Shown here piece after piece: positions 8,689 to 16,470 of a stretch of DNA of 64,000 nucleotides (position 1 is the first letter of the stretch; every line of letters starts with the position of its first letter). The notes below the pieces were generated by a model. It was not told where the DNA came from, made no database searches, and saw only the letters and a list, made by a program, of their open reading frames with translations. The position numbers and the translations under genes are program-made. The stretch spans positions 1 through 64,000 of the forward strand of contig CAYNEM010000006.1 of NCBI GenBank assembly GCA_964396265.1, read 5' to 3'. This stretch comes from EA-27 sp964396265. GTDB taxonomy: Archaea; Thermoplasmatota; Thermoplasmata; RBG-16-68-12; EA-27.

Positions 8689-9119
8689 ACTTGGGACCCC
8701 TAGCAATTAGCGGGAGGACATAACCCTTTCCCATGGCCGAATTCATGCCAGATGAACCACGCGTTGTCCCAGAGGTGGTCCTGGCCGAGTCCCGCTCCAC
8801 TCATCCACCCTATTTCTCGGTTAGGGTCGATACTCCGGGAGACGGCAACTAACGACTGACGTCAGCTAACGACCTGGGTCGACTAGGAGTCCCACCCATC
8901 GTCGAGAGGGATTTGTGCGCGACGAGCACCGGTGAGGAGTGACTTGTCCACGGAGCACCGTTCCGTGTGTGTGAGGACGTGCGCGGTGGCCGTCGGCGAC
9001 GCCTCGCGCCTCGCCGAATCCGCGGTCTCCTCCCAGGTCAGCCTCCCCCTCATGCGTGCGTATCCGGTTGTATGGAGGAAGTAATTTCGGGATAAGACAC
9101 AGACGTTCCATGTGCGAAG
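8689..9119. other. Intergenic stretch upstream of the restriction island
   Basis: No convincing gene is seen. A 39-codon frame at 8733-8852 and overlapping frames on the minus strand at 8866-9125 lack motifs and promoters. The stretch may hold remnants of older sequence disturbed when the island arrived. Confidence 0.4.
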
Positions 9120-9250
9120 CTTCAAGGCGCCCTTCTAAATCCTACATCGCCCTTGAGGCAAAACGTGGGATTACGAGGCCTGGCGGTAATCGGACTCGCC
9201 ATGATGGAAGAGCCGGTGGCCCTCCGGCCCCGGGATTATTTCGCTCTGGA
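9120..9250 (+). pseudogene. Decayed copy of the promoter and 5' end of the downstream gnd-like gene
   Basis: Bases 9120-9226 align with 12721-12828 with roughly 70 percent identity by eye. Both begin cttcaag and reach a GTG after 45 and 46 bases respectively. The GTG at 9165 then encodes VGLRGLAVIGLAMMEEPVAL, against VGTRRVAAIGLGKMGGPMAL at 12767. The glycine-rich NAD(P)-binding signature has degenerated here (KMG has become MME), and similarity fades after about 25 codons. The copy sits on the far side of the ATPase/Dcm/Vsr island from the intact gene. Confidence 0.6.
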
Positions 9251-9348
9251 TGACGACCCGCCGTTCCGTCTCCGTCACGCTGCATGGGTACCTAGTAATC
9301 GGCTCGCTTTCCGGCCGACCAAATTCCTCGTAATCGCTTGTTCGAGTC

Positions 9349-11187
9349 GTGATAGGGGGCGACTTCTTGACAAAGAAAGGTGAAAACGAAACCCGAGCGG
9401 AGACCGCGGAGGGGAGATTCCTCATCGACCCACGGATGCTTGATCACTTCAGTGTTGCGATGTACAAGGATGCCAAGAAAGCCGTTGGTGAACTCGTCGC
9501 CAACGGATATGATGCAGACGCGACCCTCATTGAGGTCCGGCTTCCGGCGGATTGGAAAGTTCCTCAGGCCAGGATTGTAATCGAAGACAATGGGGAGGGA
9601 ATGCTCCCTGAGGACATCTTGGGGAAGTTCCTTGTCCTTGGATACAACAAGAGAAAGGACGTTCGGGAGACCCGGCGCGGACGTCACCCGATTGGGAGCA
9701 AGGGAATTGGAAAGCTGGCGGGTCTTGGAATCGCATCGGCCATGCACTACACAACGACAAGGAAGGGGAGAACATCGAGATTCAAGATCGACCGGAGAGA
9801 CCTCGACCAAGGAGTCACAAGCCTCGAGGAGTACCACATCGCGATCGAGACGGAACGCCTTGGCCTCTCTAACGGGACGACCGTGGAGTTGTATCCCCTC
9901 CACCAAGACATCGTTCCCGTCTCTGCCTCCGACCTTAGACGGTACTTAGCAATGGAGTTCGGCAGGATGAAGCGGTTTGCCGTTGAAATCAACGGCGTGG
10001 CCTACGATGTCGAGGAACTGCCAGGACAGGAATTCCCACTCGAGGAAAAGATTCAGGGGTTCGGCGTCGCTAAGGGTTGGTACAAGATCCTTGATCAACC
10101 AATTGACGATCCCGGCTTCTCCATTCGGGTGCGAGGGAGGGTCGTCAAACCCCGGAGCACATTCGACATAGGTCCCAGTGCCTCGAAGGCGATCAACTAC
10201 GCTTATGTCGTCGGCGACATTCGAGCCGACTTCCTCGATTCTGACGACCCCAAATCAAAACTCGACGAATTCGCCATCGCCACAGATCGCGAAGGCTTCA
10301 ATGAAGCCAGCCCAGCGTACCAGGCGCTACGTCAGTGGGTAACTGCCCAGCTGAAATCGATAGCTCGCACGGTTCAACAAATCCGTGCTGCCCGAGTACA
10401 AGCGCGCGTCGCGCGCAGCCCGGCAGTCCAGAGATCCCTCAAGAAACTCCCCGAACGAGTACGTGAGCAAGTCATTCTTCTATCGGCTCGTTTCGTCCGT
10501 GAGTTGCCATGGGAAACAGAAGACGAAATCGTCGCGTTCATCCAGGCATTCACTGAGTCCCGTGCGCTCGATGAAGTCATGTTCGTTCTCAAGGATCTCC
10601 TAGCTGCAGATCCCAGTGATGTGAAAGGGTTTACCAAGCTCCTGGCTCAATATGGTCTTGCGGATCTCTGGAAACTCTCCGAGCACATTACCACGCGCCT
10701 GGAGTTGATCGACCAATTCGAAAAACTGACCTCAAGGGTGGATGTCCTCGAAACGCAGGAAATCCACCCCGTGATCGAGAACAACATGTGGTTGCTGAGC
10801 GATGACTACGTACCATTGGCTAGCAACGAGCAGATGAAGACGTTCCTACTTCGAGAGCTTGGGGTGAATGGCGCCGTGGAAAGAGATCGTCCCGATTTCA
10901 TCTGTAGAAGCCGCACTAAGCTCGTTCTCTTGATTGAGTTGAAACGGGGATCATACAAACTAACGTCCGGGGACTTCGCCCAAATCTGTCGCTACATTGA
11001 CATCCTGAGGAAGTATCGGCCCAGCACTCCCATGCGCGCCCACATGATCGGGGGTAAGTCCGAGGCACCGGTCCAATCGATGTATGGAACCACACCCGTG
11101 ATAATGATGACATATTCGGAAATGCTAGACGATGTGAGAGATCGATATGGCGAGTTCACGAGAATCTTGCGTCGACGGAAACCCTAG
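9349..11187 (+). CDS. GHKL (Hsp90/MORC-like) ATPase fused to a PD-(D/E)XK-type nuclease domain
   Basis: The N-terminal third carries the Bergerat-fold motifs: N-box ELVANGYDADA (residues 48-57; E, N and D conserved), DNGEGM (about 83) and GSKGIGKLAG (about 122-131). A middle region with transducer-like and helical segments follows. The C-terminus has IENNMWLLSDD, then RPDFICRSRTKLVLLIELKR (D...ExK spacing) and an alpha-helical end. This is the pattern of a PD-(D/E)XK nuclease, related in style to Shedu/DUF4263 proteins. ATPases of this MORC/MutL-like class are known next to restriction-modification genes, where they are thought to remodel or sense DNA. Here the likely cutting domain is on the same chain. 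The gene converges with dcm and their stop codons interlock at CTAG (11184-11187). The GTG start at 9349 has no clear promoter; a TTG at 9367 is an alternative. Confidence 0.8.
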   Translation: MIGGDFLTKKGENETRAETAEGRFLIDPRMLDHFSVAMYKDAKKAVGELVANGYDADATLIEVRLPADWKVPQARIVIEDNGEGMLPEDILGKFLVLGYNKRKDVRETRRGRHPIGSKGIGKLAGLGIASAMHYTTTRKGRTSRFKIDRRDLDQGVTSLEEYHIAIETERLGLSNGTTVELYPLHQDIVPVSASDLRRYLAMEFGRMKRFAVEINGVAYDVEELPGQEFPLEEKIQGFGVAKGWYKILDQPIDDPGFSIRVRGRVVKPRSTFDIGPSASKAINYAYVVGDIRADFLDSDDPKSKLDEFAIATDREGFNEASPAYQALRQWVTAQLKSIARTVQQIRAARVQARVARSPAVQRSLKKLPERVREQVILLSARFVRELPWETEDEIVAFIQAFTESRALDEVMFVLKDLLAADPSDVKGFTKLLAQYGLADLWKLSEHITTRLELIDQFEKLTSRVDVLETQEIHPVIENNMWLLSDDYVPLASNEQMKTFLLRELGVNGAVERDRPDFICRSRTKLVLLIELKRGSYKLTSGDFAQICRYIDILRKYRPSTPMRAHMIGGKSEAPVQSMYGTTPVIMMTYSEMLDDVRDRYGEFTRILRRRKP

Positions 11188-12155
11188 AGGGATTTCCGCA
11201 TCGCCTGGGCAATCCCATAAGCGAGTTCAGGAGGCACGGCATTTCCAATCTGACGGGCAATCGAGGTCATGCTCCCAGAGAAACGAAATCCGTCCCTGAA
11301 CGATTGAAGTCGCGCTCCCTCCCTAAGCGTGATTGGTCGGTTCGCCTCGGGGTGGAGATATCTACCCTTCTCGGGTTTGATGAATTCGGTCCTTATGGAG
11401 ACTGATGGTTTGTCCCAGCTCAGCCGGCCCATCACATCCCCTGTCCCTGTCGTGTGCCTCCTCCAACAAGGAGGGAGCAGGCCTTTCGGAATGTCTCGTC
11501 TCGATCCCCCGATGGGGATGGATTCGATTCGCTTCATCACTTTCCTGCCGCAATGGGTCGTCCTGTCCATTCCTTGCCATGGTATCTCCGCGGGGAGATC
11601 GCCAATCGCCTCTCGAACGGTCTTCCTTCTCCGACTAGGTAAGGGAACTGGCCACGACACCTCGTCGTTCAGTGAGCCAAGTAGGATGGCACGACGCCGA
11701 ACTTGCGGAACGCCATAGTCAAAGGCGTTCATGACACGTGTCTCAACCTCGTAGCCGAGCTTGCGCGCCCCACTGATCAGCGCTCCTGAGGACCACCAAT
11801 CTAGGAACTGCGGCACGTTCTCGACCGCGAACATGCCAGGCCTGATCTCCTTGAGGGCACGGAGGACTTCCCAGAAAAGCCCGTTCCTCAAGTCTCGGCG
11901 CCGACTTCGTCTCGTCAGAGGCAGGAACCCTTGGCACGGAACTCCCGCTATCACGGCATCGGCGTCCAGACCCTTGTACACCAATCTCCGGACGTCGGCG
12001 CAGACAGCGACCTCGCCAAAGTTGAACCGATAGGTTTCGATCGAGTCTGAATCTGCGTCAACGGCGAGCGCTGGCATCCACCCCGCGGACCAGAAACCCT
12101 CACTGAGCCCACCAGCGCCGCAAAAGAGGTCCACGAAGGTTGGGGGCACGCCCAA
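11184..12155 (-). CDS. dcm: DNA (cytosine-5) methyltransferase
   Basis: A 323-residue C5 methyltransferase with the canonical motifs in order: I DLFCGAGGLSEGF (residues 9-21), IV GVPCQGF with the catalytic cysteine (about 76), VI ENVP (about 113), VIII QVRRR, IX RPITLREGARLQSF and X QIGNAVPP. It transfers a methyl group from SAM to C5 of cytosine in a short recognition site; the specificity cannot be read by eye. It starts at TTG 12155 or GTG 12149, with a TATA-like ttcttatc (minus strand, near 12170) upstream. The gene is divergent from vsr and convergent with the ATPase-nuclease. It probably protects the host from the nucleases of this island. Confidence 0.93.
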   Translation of the reverse strand: MGVPPTFVDLFCGAGGLSEGFWSAGWMPALAVDADSDSIETYRFNFGEVAVCADVRRLVYKGLDADAVIAGVPCQGFLPLTRRSRRRDLRNGLFWEVLRALKEIRPGMFAVENVPQFLDWWSSGALISGARKLGYEVETRVMNAFDYGVPQVRRRAILLGSLNDEVSWPVPLPSRRRKTVREAIGDLPAEIPWQGMDRTTHCGRKVMKRIESIPIGGSRRDIPKGLLPPCWRRHTTGTGDVMGRLSWDKPSVSIRTEFIKPEKGRYLHPEANRPITLREGARLQSFRDGFRFSGSMTSIARQIGNAVPPELAYGIAQAMRKSL

Positions 12156-12278
12156 CTATTAGGCATTCCCGATAAGAACCTGACTGTCGGGGGGCGAAGA
12201 ATATGAGGCCGGACATGCCTCCGGCAGCGAGGCGAACCCCTGACTGACGTCTTTTCTCCGGCTGAACGGTCGAAAATC

Positions 12279-12683
12279 ATGTCTCGAATTCATGGCAAGA
12301 ACTCACGCATGGAAGTCCGGGTCCGGGCCGTTCTTTGGCGACATGGGTTGAGATTCCGGATCCACTACGGCCAGTACAAGATAGACGTCGCCTTCCCAGG
12401 GGCAAGACTCGCCGTATTCCTAGATTCCTGCTTCTGGCATGGATGTCCGCTTCACGGGGAGCTTCCGAAAACGCGTTCGGACTTCTGGCTCCGAAAGCTA
12501 AGCAGAAACAAAGCGAGGGATGTCGAAGCTACGCGAGTCCTTGCGAGTCAAGGTTGGACTGTCCTGCGGTTCTTCGAACACGAGCTCTCCGGCGACTTGA
12601 ATCGAGTGTTTGCACGTGTTGAGGAGGCCCTTCAAGGGTCAGAAGATGCAAGTCTCTTGAAAGGCAGCTCACGTGAACGCTGA
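12279..12683 (+). CDS. vsr: Vsr-type very short patch repair endonuclease
   Basis: A 134-residue protein with the complete Vsr signature: MSRIHGKNSRMEVRVR at the N-terminus, KIDVAFPGARLAVFLDSCFW with the catalytic aspartates, HGCPLHG, and FWLRKLSRNKARD. Vsr nicks beside T:G mismatches that arise when 5-methylcytosine deaminates, so it is the usual partner of a Dcm-type methylase. It may also serve as an effector in some restriction systems. It is divergent from dcm, with a 123-base shared promoter region. The ATG at 12279 directly follows an A-rich stretch. Confidence 0.93.
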   Translation: MSRIHGKNSRMEVRVRAVLWRHGLRFRIHYGQYKIDVAFPGARLAVFLDSCFWHGCPLHGELPKTRSDFWLRKLSRNKARDVEATRVLASQGWTVLRFFEHELSGDLNRVFARVEEALQGSEDASLLKGSSRER

Positions 12684-12766
12684 CGTGTGGATGCGCGCAG
12701 GCTCGACTCCATCTAGGAAACTTCAAGTCCCCCCCTGAATTAAGAGCCCTCCTCCGGAGGCAGTTC

Positions 12767-14149
12767 GTGGGTACGCGGCGCGTGGCGGCGATCGGACTCG
12801 GCAAGATGGGCGGCCCGATGGCCCTCCACCTCCACCGCCAAGGCGCGCTGGCGGCGGTCTATTCCCCGCGCACCGCACAGGAGTACGCCGCGAAGAACGC
12901 ACTCCCGCCCTCCGTGAAGTTGGCAGCATCCCCGGGCGACGCCGCGAGAGTCGCGGACACCGTCCTCGTCTCCGTGCCGATCCACCAGGTCGACTCCGTG
13001 CTCTTTGGCGGCGACGGCGTCGCCTCCGGCCTCGCCCGGGGCCTCGTCATCGAGGCCGGCAACTCCGACCACCGCCGCGACCCCGAGTACGAATCGAAGT
13101 TCGCCGCCAAAAGCGTGCTCTACCTCGATGCCGCCGTCAGCGGCGGCCCGAAGCGCGCCCGCGCCGGCAGCCTCGTCTCCATCGTTGGCGGCAAAGGGGA
13201 GACATTCGAAAGCGCGCGCGACGTCTTCGCCGCGTTCAGCCACCCGCCCGGCGGGATCTTCTACGTAGGTCCCTCGGGACAAGGCCACGAAGCGAAGATG
13301 TACCACAACCAGGACGAGCAGAACGACATGCGGAACATCGGAGAGGCGATCTCTCTGCTCATGGCCTCCGGCATGACGTTTCGCGACGCGTTCGACGCCT
13401 TGGACCGAGGCGCCTGCAAGTCCGCGCTCCTCTCATATGCGGGCACGATCCCGGACAACACGCTCCCGAAAATCCTTCCCCGGATTGGCGGCGGAGACCT
13501 GCCGCAGATCGCGGTCGAGACCGCCCGCGCGATCGGCCACGCGTCGCCGCTCACGTGCCTCACGCTGAACCTCCGCCGCGTCTCGCGCGGGGAGATGAGC
13601 CCGGACCTGGCGGCGGACCATTCGCGGGAGGACTTTCGCGCGAAGGGGGCGGGTCACATCCTGCGACTGTACAACCTCCTGCGCGAGCGAGCGCCGCCAA
13701 AGGACATCCCAGACGACGGAGAGGTCGCGACCGTCGCCCGCGTCCTCGCGCATGGGTATCTGCTCGACCTCGCGGAGGTGATCTCGATCGCCCACCACCG
13801 CCACATCGACGTCCCGATCCTCGCGCGCGTCTTCCGCGCGGGCTTGTGCGACAAGGCCGCCCTCGACCCCCTGCTCACCGCGACGCCGAAGGACCTCCGG
13901 GACTTTCCCGACCTCTTGCCTCGGGAGGACCGGGCCGTGTTCGAGGAGGGTCTGGCGCTCGCCGCCAAACTCGGACATCCGGCACCGTCCGCGGCCGCGT
14001 ACATCGACCTCGACCTCGGGACGCACGCAGCCAAAGAGCTGAGGAAACTGTCCGATCCCGCCGCGAGGGAGAAATACGGGAACGCCCTCCGCATCCAGGC
14101 GGGCATCCGCGACGCGTTCGGGGAGCACGGGTACGAGGTGACGGCGTGA
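12767..14149 (+). CDS. 6-phosphogluconate dehydrogenase-like NAD(P)-dependent oxidoreductase
   Basis: The Rossmann motif VAAIGLGKMGGPMALHL opens the protein. The beta-hydroxyacid dehydrogenase signature LDAAVSGGPKRARAG lies near residue 125. The catalytic helix is GHEAKMYHNQDEQNDMRNIG (about residues 176-195), with the Lys and the HN pair expected of 6-phosphogluconate dehydrogenase. A long all-helical C-terminal half completes 460 residues, similar in size to long 6PGDH. The GTG start has a clear GGAGG 6 bases upstream, one of the few good ribosome-binding sites here. The gene overlaps the next by four bases (GTGA), so the two dehydrogenases probably act in one pathway. Oxidative pentose-phosphate steps are uncommon in archaea, so the substrate could be a different sugar acid. 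Confidence 0.8.
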   Translation: MGTRRVAAIGLGKMGGPMALHLHRQGALAAVYSPRTAQEYAAKNALPPSVKLAASPGDAARVADTVLVSVPIHQVDSVLFGGDGVASGLARGLVIEAGNSDHRRDPEYESKFAAKSVLYLDAAVSGGPKRARAGSLVSIVGGKGETFESARDVFAAFSHPPGGIFYVGPSGQGHEAKMYHNQDEQNDMRNIGEAISLLMASGMTFRDAFDALDRGACKSALLSYAGTIPDNTLPKILPRIGGGDLPQIAVETARAIGHASPLTCLTLNLRRVSRGEMSPDLAADHSREDFRAKGAGHILRLYNLLRERAPPKDIPDDGEVATVARVLAHGYLLDLAEVISIAHHRHIDVPILARVFRAGLCDKAALDPLLTATPKDLRDFPDLLPREDRAVFEEGLALAAKLGHPAPSAAAYIDLDLGTHAAKELRKLSDPAAREKYGNALRIQAGIRDAFGEHGYEVTA

Positions 14150-15261
14150 CGAAGTACAAGCTCGGTGGGATCGGCGCGGGCGGCCACTGGTACGGCCGCC
14201 TGCACGACTTCCTCAAGGAGCGCGTGGAGCTCGAGAAGGCCGTCGGCATCACGCGGTTCGAGGACAAGCGCGCGATCCTCGAGTCGTACGGCCTCACGAA
14301 GGACCGATACTTCCAGGTCGTCGTCGGCGCCTCCCTTCCGGACGCGTTCTTCGAGGGGATCGACGTCATCCACGTCGCCTCGCACAACCAGTTCCACGAG
14401 CAGCAGACGCGCGACTGCCTCGAGCACGAGAAGGTCGTCGTCGTGGAGAAGACGCTCGCCACGACGGAGGAGGCAACGGAGAGTCTCCTGCGATACATCC
14501 AAAGGAACGGGCACGAGGGGCGAGTGACGCCGCACGTGCACTACCTGGACAAGGCGCTCACGCTCACGTGGAAGAACGAGCTGTGGTCGAGGGCGCTCAA
14601 GGATGCGGGCCGGCTCGTCCGGGCGACGGGGACGTTCATCGAGGACGTGTCCGAGGAGGACCTCCGCCGCCAGTGGCTGTTCAAGCCGGAGAACGGCGGC
14701 ATCTTCATGGACTGGATCCACCCGAGCGCGATGCTCGCGCACGTCGCGGGCGCGCACTTCGCCGAATGCACGGAGGCGACGGGCTACGTCGTCAACGCCG
14801 CGTACGACCCCGCGAACCCCACGGGCGTCGAGGCGCGGTTCGCGCTCACGGGGAAGGACCTGGCCCCCGGCTGCACCGCCACGATCCGCGTCGGCAAGGG
14901 CTTCCCGCCGGGCGTGCGCTTCAAGAAGATGCGCCTTGAGTTCGAGAAAGGCGCAGCGCTCGACCTCGCGTTCCTCGACACGGAGACGGAGATCGAGACG
15001 GGGCGGAAGGGCACGTGGATGTTCGATTTCGACGGGAACGTGGAGAAGGGGCGCGCGACGGGTCCGTCCTCGTACGAGCTGCTCGTCGAGGAGATGCTCA
15101 TGATGCTGAACGGGAAGGGTTCGCCGCTGGCCCTCGACGAGATCCGCGAGATCTTCCGGCCGGTGTGGATCACGTTGGCGGCGCTGAAGGACCGGCCCTT
15201 GGTCCGCGAGGCGGACGCGGTCGAGGCGATGATGAAGCGCGCGATCGCGCTCGTGCATTAG
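14146..15261 (+). CDS. Gfo/Idh/MocA family oxidoreductase
   Basis: 371 residues starting at the GTG that overlaps the previous stop. The N-terminal nucleotide-binding fold begins KYKLGGIGAGGHWYGRL. The family's EK motif is present (VVVVEKTLATT, about residue 100), as is a histidine-rich segment in the C-terminal domain (GIFMDWIHPSAMLAHVAG). Members oxidise or reduce sugars or sugar phosphates with NAD(P). Translational coupling to the 6PGDH-like gene suggests consecutive steps, for example sugar-phosphate oxidation followed by decarboxylation. That link is inference. Confidence 0.8.
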   Translation: MTKYKLGGIGAGGHWYGRLHDFLKERVELEKAVGITRFEDKRAILESYGLTKDRYFQVVVGASLPDAFFEGIDVIHVASHNQFHEQQTRDCLEHEKVVVVEKTLATTEEATESLLRYIQRNGHEGRVTPHVHYLDKALTLTWKNELWSRALKDAGRLVRATGTFIEDVSEEDLRRQWLFKPENGGIFMDWIHPSAMLAHVAGAHFAECTEATGYVVNAAYDPANPTGVEARFALTGKDLAPGCTATIRVGKGFPPGVRFKKMRLEFEKGAALDLAFLDTETEIETGRKGTWMFDFDGNVEKGRATGPSSYELLVEEMLMMLNGKGSPLALDEIREIFRPVWITLAALKDRPLVREADAVEAMMKRAIALVH

Positions 15262-15303
15262 CCCGAAGGAACTTTAAAGGCTCTTGTGCCCCATGTGGAG
15301 ACG

Positions 15304-15603
15304 ATGGAGCCTCCCTCCAATCTCCTGAAGCCAGAAGGTTTGAGGATGAAGCCCGAGGAACGGCAGCGCATGATCGGCGTCCTTCTCGTTCTCTTCGTCG
15401 TCCTCGTCGTTCTCCTGAGCGTGAGGTGGGGGACCGGCGGAATCGACCCGATGGTCCTCTTGGTCGGAATCTTCGTCGCCGCGATAGTCTGGATGGCCCA
15501 ACGTCGGGGGGCCTCGATCCTCCGATGCGCTTCGTGCGACCGGGCGGTCATGCGCATCCCTGATGCGGCATTCTGTCCGTACTGCGGGAAGAAACTGCCG
15601 TAA
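15304..15603 (+). CDS. Small membrane protein with C-terminal zinc ribbon
   Basis: A 99-residue protein with two helices (MIGVLLVLFVVLVVLLSV and PMVLLVGIFVAAIVWMA) and a four-cysteine zinc ribbon, CASC then CPYC, ending GKKLP. The ATG at 15304 is preferred over the one at 15286 because the TATA box ctttaaag (about 15271-15278) would place the transcription start near 15300. No specific family is recognised. Confidence 0.75.
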   Translation: MEPPSNLLKPEGLRMKPEERQRMIGVLLVLFVVLVVLLSVRWGTGGIDPMVLLVGIFVAAIVWMAQRRGASILRCASCDRAVMRIPDAAFCPYCGKKLP

Positions 15604-15662
15604 GAGTGCTCCTGGCGACTCGCGAAAACGTCATTAGGGGGCTCTAACTTGGGCCGCCTTCG

Positions 15663-15836
15663 ATGGCCGAGGGGACAACGCGCGCGATTCCGATCGTCGC
15701 CGGCCTCGTCGCGCCCCTTGCTCTTCTCCTGACGAACGCCGTCTTTGCCTATGGCGGCATCCTCCTCACGGTGACCTCACTCGTCTGGATCGGCTTCGCG
15801 GTCCTGCTCCTCGCACCTGCGGGGTCGCGGACCTAG
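15663..15836 (+). CDS. 57-residue membrane protein
   Basis: An ATG frame encodes MAEGTTRAIPIVAGLVAPLA and then two hydrophobic stretches separated by a short polar turn. It ends APAGSRT at a TAG. That stop interlocks with the stop of the opposing PRC-barrel gene as CTAG (15833-15836), which supports a real gene end. The function is unknown. Confidence 0.55.
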   Translation: MAEGTTRAIPIVAGLVAPLALLLTNAVFAYGGILLTVTSLVWIGFAVLLLAPAGSRT

Positions 15837-16243
15837 CTGGCGGCTTGACGCTCGTACAATTGATCCGAGCTGATGTCGAGATCGACCCATTCGTCGATCG
15901 CCTTGATGTCCTCGAGCAGCACGTCGAGCATCTGCCCGCCTTCGTCCTCCACGATCAGGCTGTCGAGCACGTCCTCCGTCTCCATCGTGTCGCGGACGAT
16001 GCCCACGAACTCCCCGGCGGAGTCAATGACATTGAGCCCCGAGAACAGGTCGCGGCTGGGCCCACGCAGGACGATGCGGTCCCCCGCATCCGCCACGTAC
16101 CGCCGCCCAAGGCGCAGCTTGCCCACCGGACCTTCCGCTATCGTCAGGTACCGGTCGTCCTCGTGGGCCACGTAGCCGAGCTCGACCCCCTCCGCGTCCA
16201 CGACCTGCTTCCCGATGAGCCCGTGGGCGCCCCGGATCGGCAT
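15833..16243 (-). CDS. PRC-barrel domain protein
   Basis: 136 residues. The sequence begins with the beta-barrel pattern GLIGKQVVDAEGVELGYV and has a second related strand set at LNVIDSAGEFVGIVRDTMET. PRC-barrel proteins in archaea include RNA-processing and cell-division factors; this stand-alone one cannot be assigned further. The ATG lies about 25 bases after a TATA box (minus-strand ccttaatcc, near 16268-16276), so the message is probably leaderless. It is divergent from the giant gene. Confidence 0.8.
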   Translation of the reverse strand: MPIRGAHGLIGKQVVDAEGVELGYVAHEDDRYLTIAEGPVGKLRLGRRYVADAGDRIVLRGPSRDLFSGLNVIDSAGEFVGIVRDTMETEDVLDSLIVEDEGGQMLDVLLEDIKAIDEWVDLDISSDQLYERQAAS

Positions 16244-16470
16244 CTCGACCGCCCGAACGGCACCCCCGGATTAAGGTTTGCCGCGAAGCAACCCCGACGA
16301 GGGGAGGGGACGCACTTCGGCCGGGGCGCGCCGGCCCGCGGACCGTCACGGCACTTCGCCCTGTCCAGTACGGTATCACTCTTGATACGGAGGGGGTCGG
16401 GTTTATGTCCGGCGGCGGGGAATCGCGGCAAACCCCTATTAATGGGATGGGGTCTCCCAGAGGCACTTAG

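Noticed and set aside
8733..8852. 39-codon frame between the membrane protein and the island
   Set aside because: It has no promoter, motif or hydrophobic structure; too short to support.
13654..15258. 534-codon minus-strand frame opposite the two dehydrogenase genes
   Set aside because: It is composed of Arg/Glu/Leu-rich antisense text, and both plus-strand genes have catalytic motifs.
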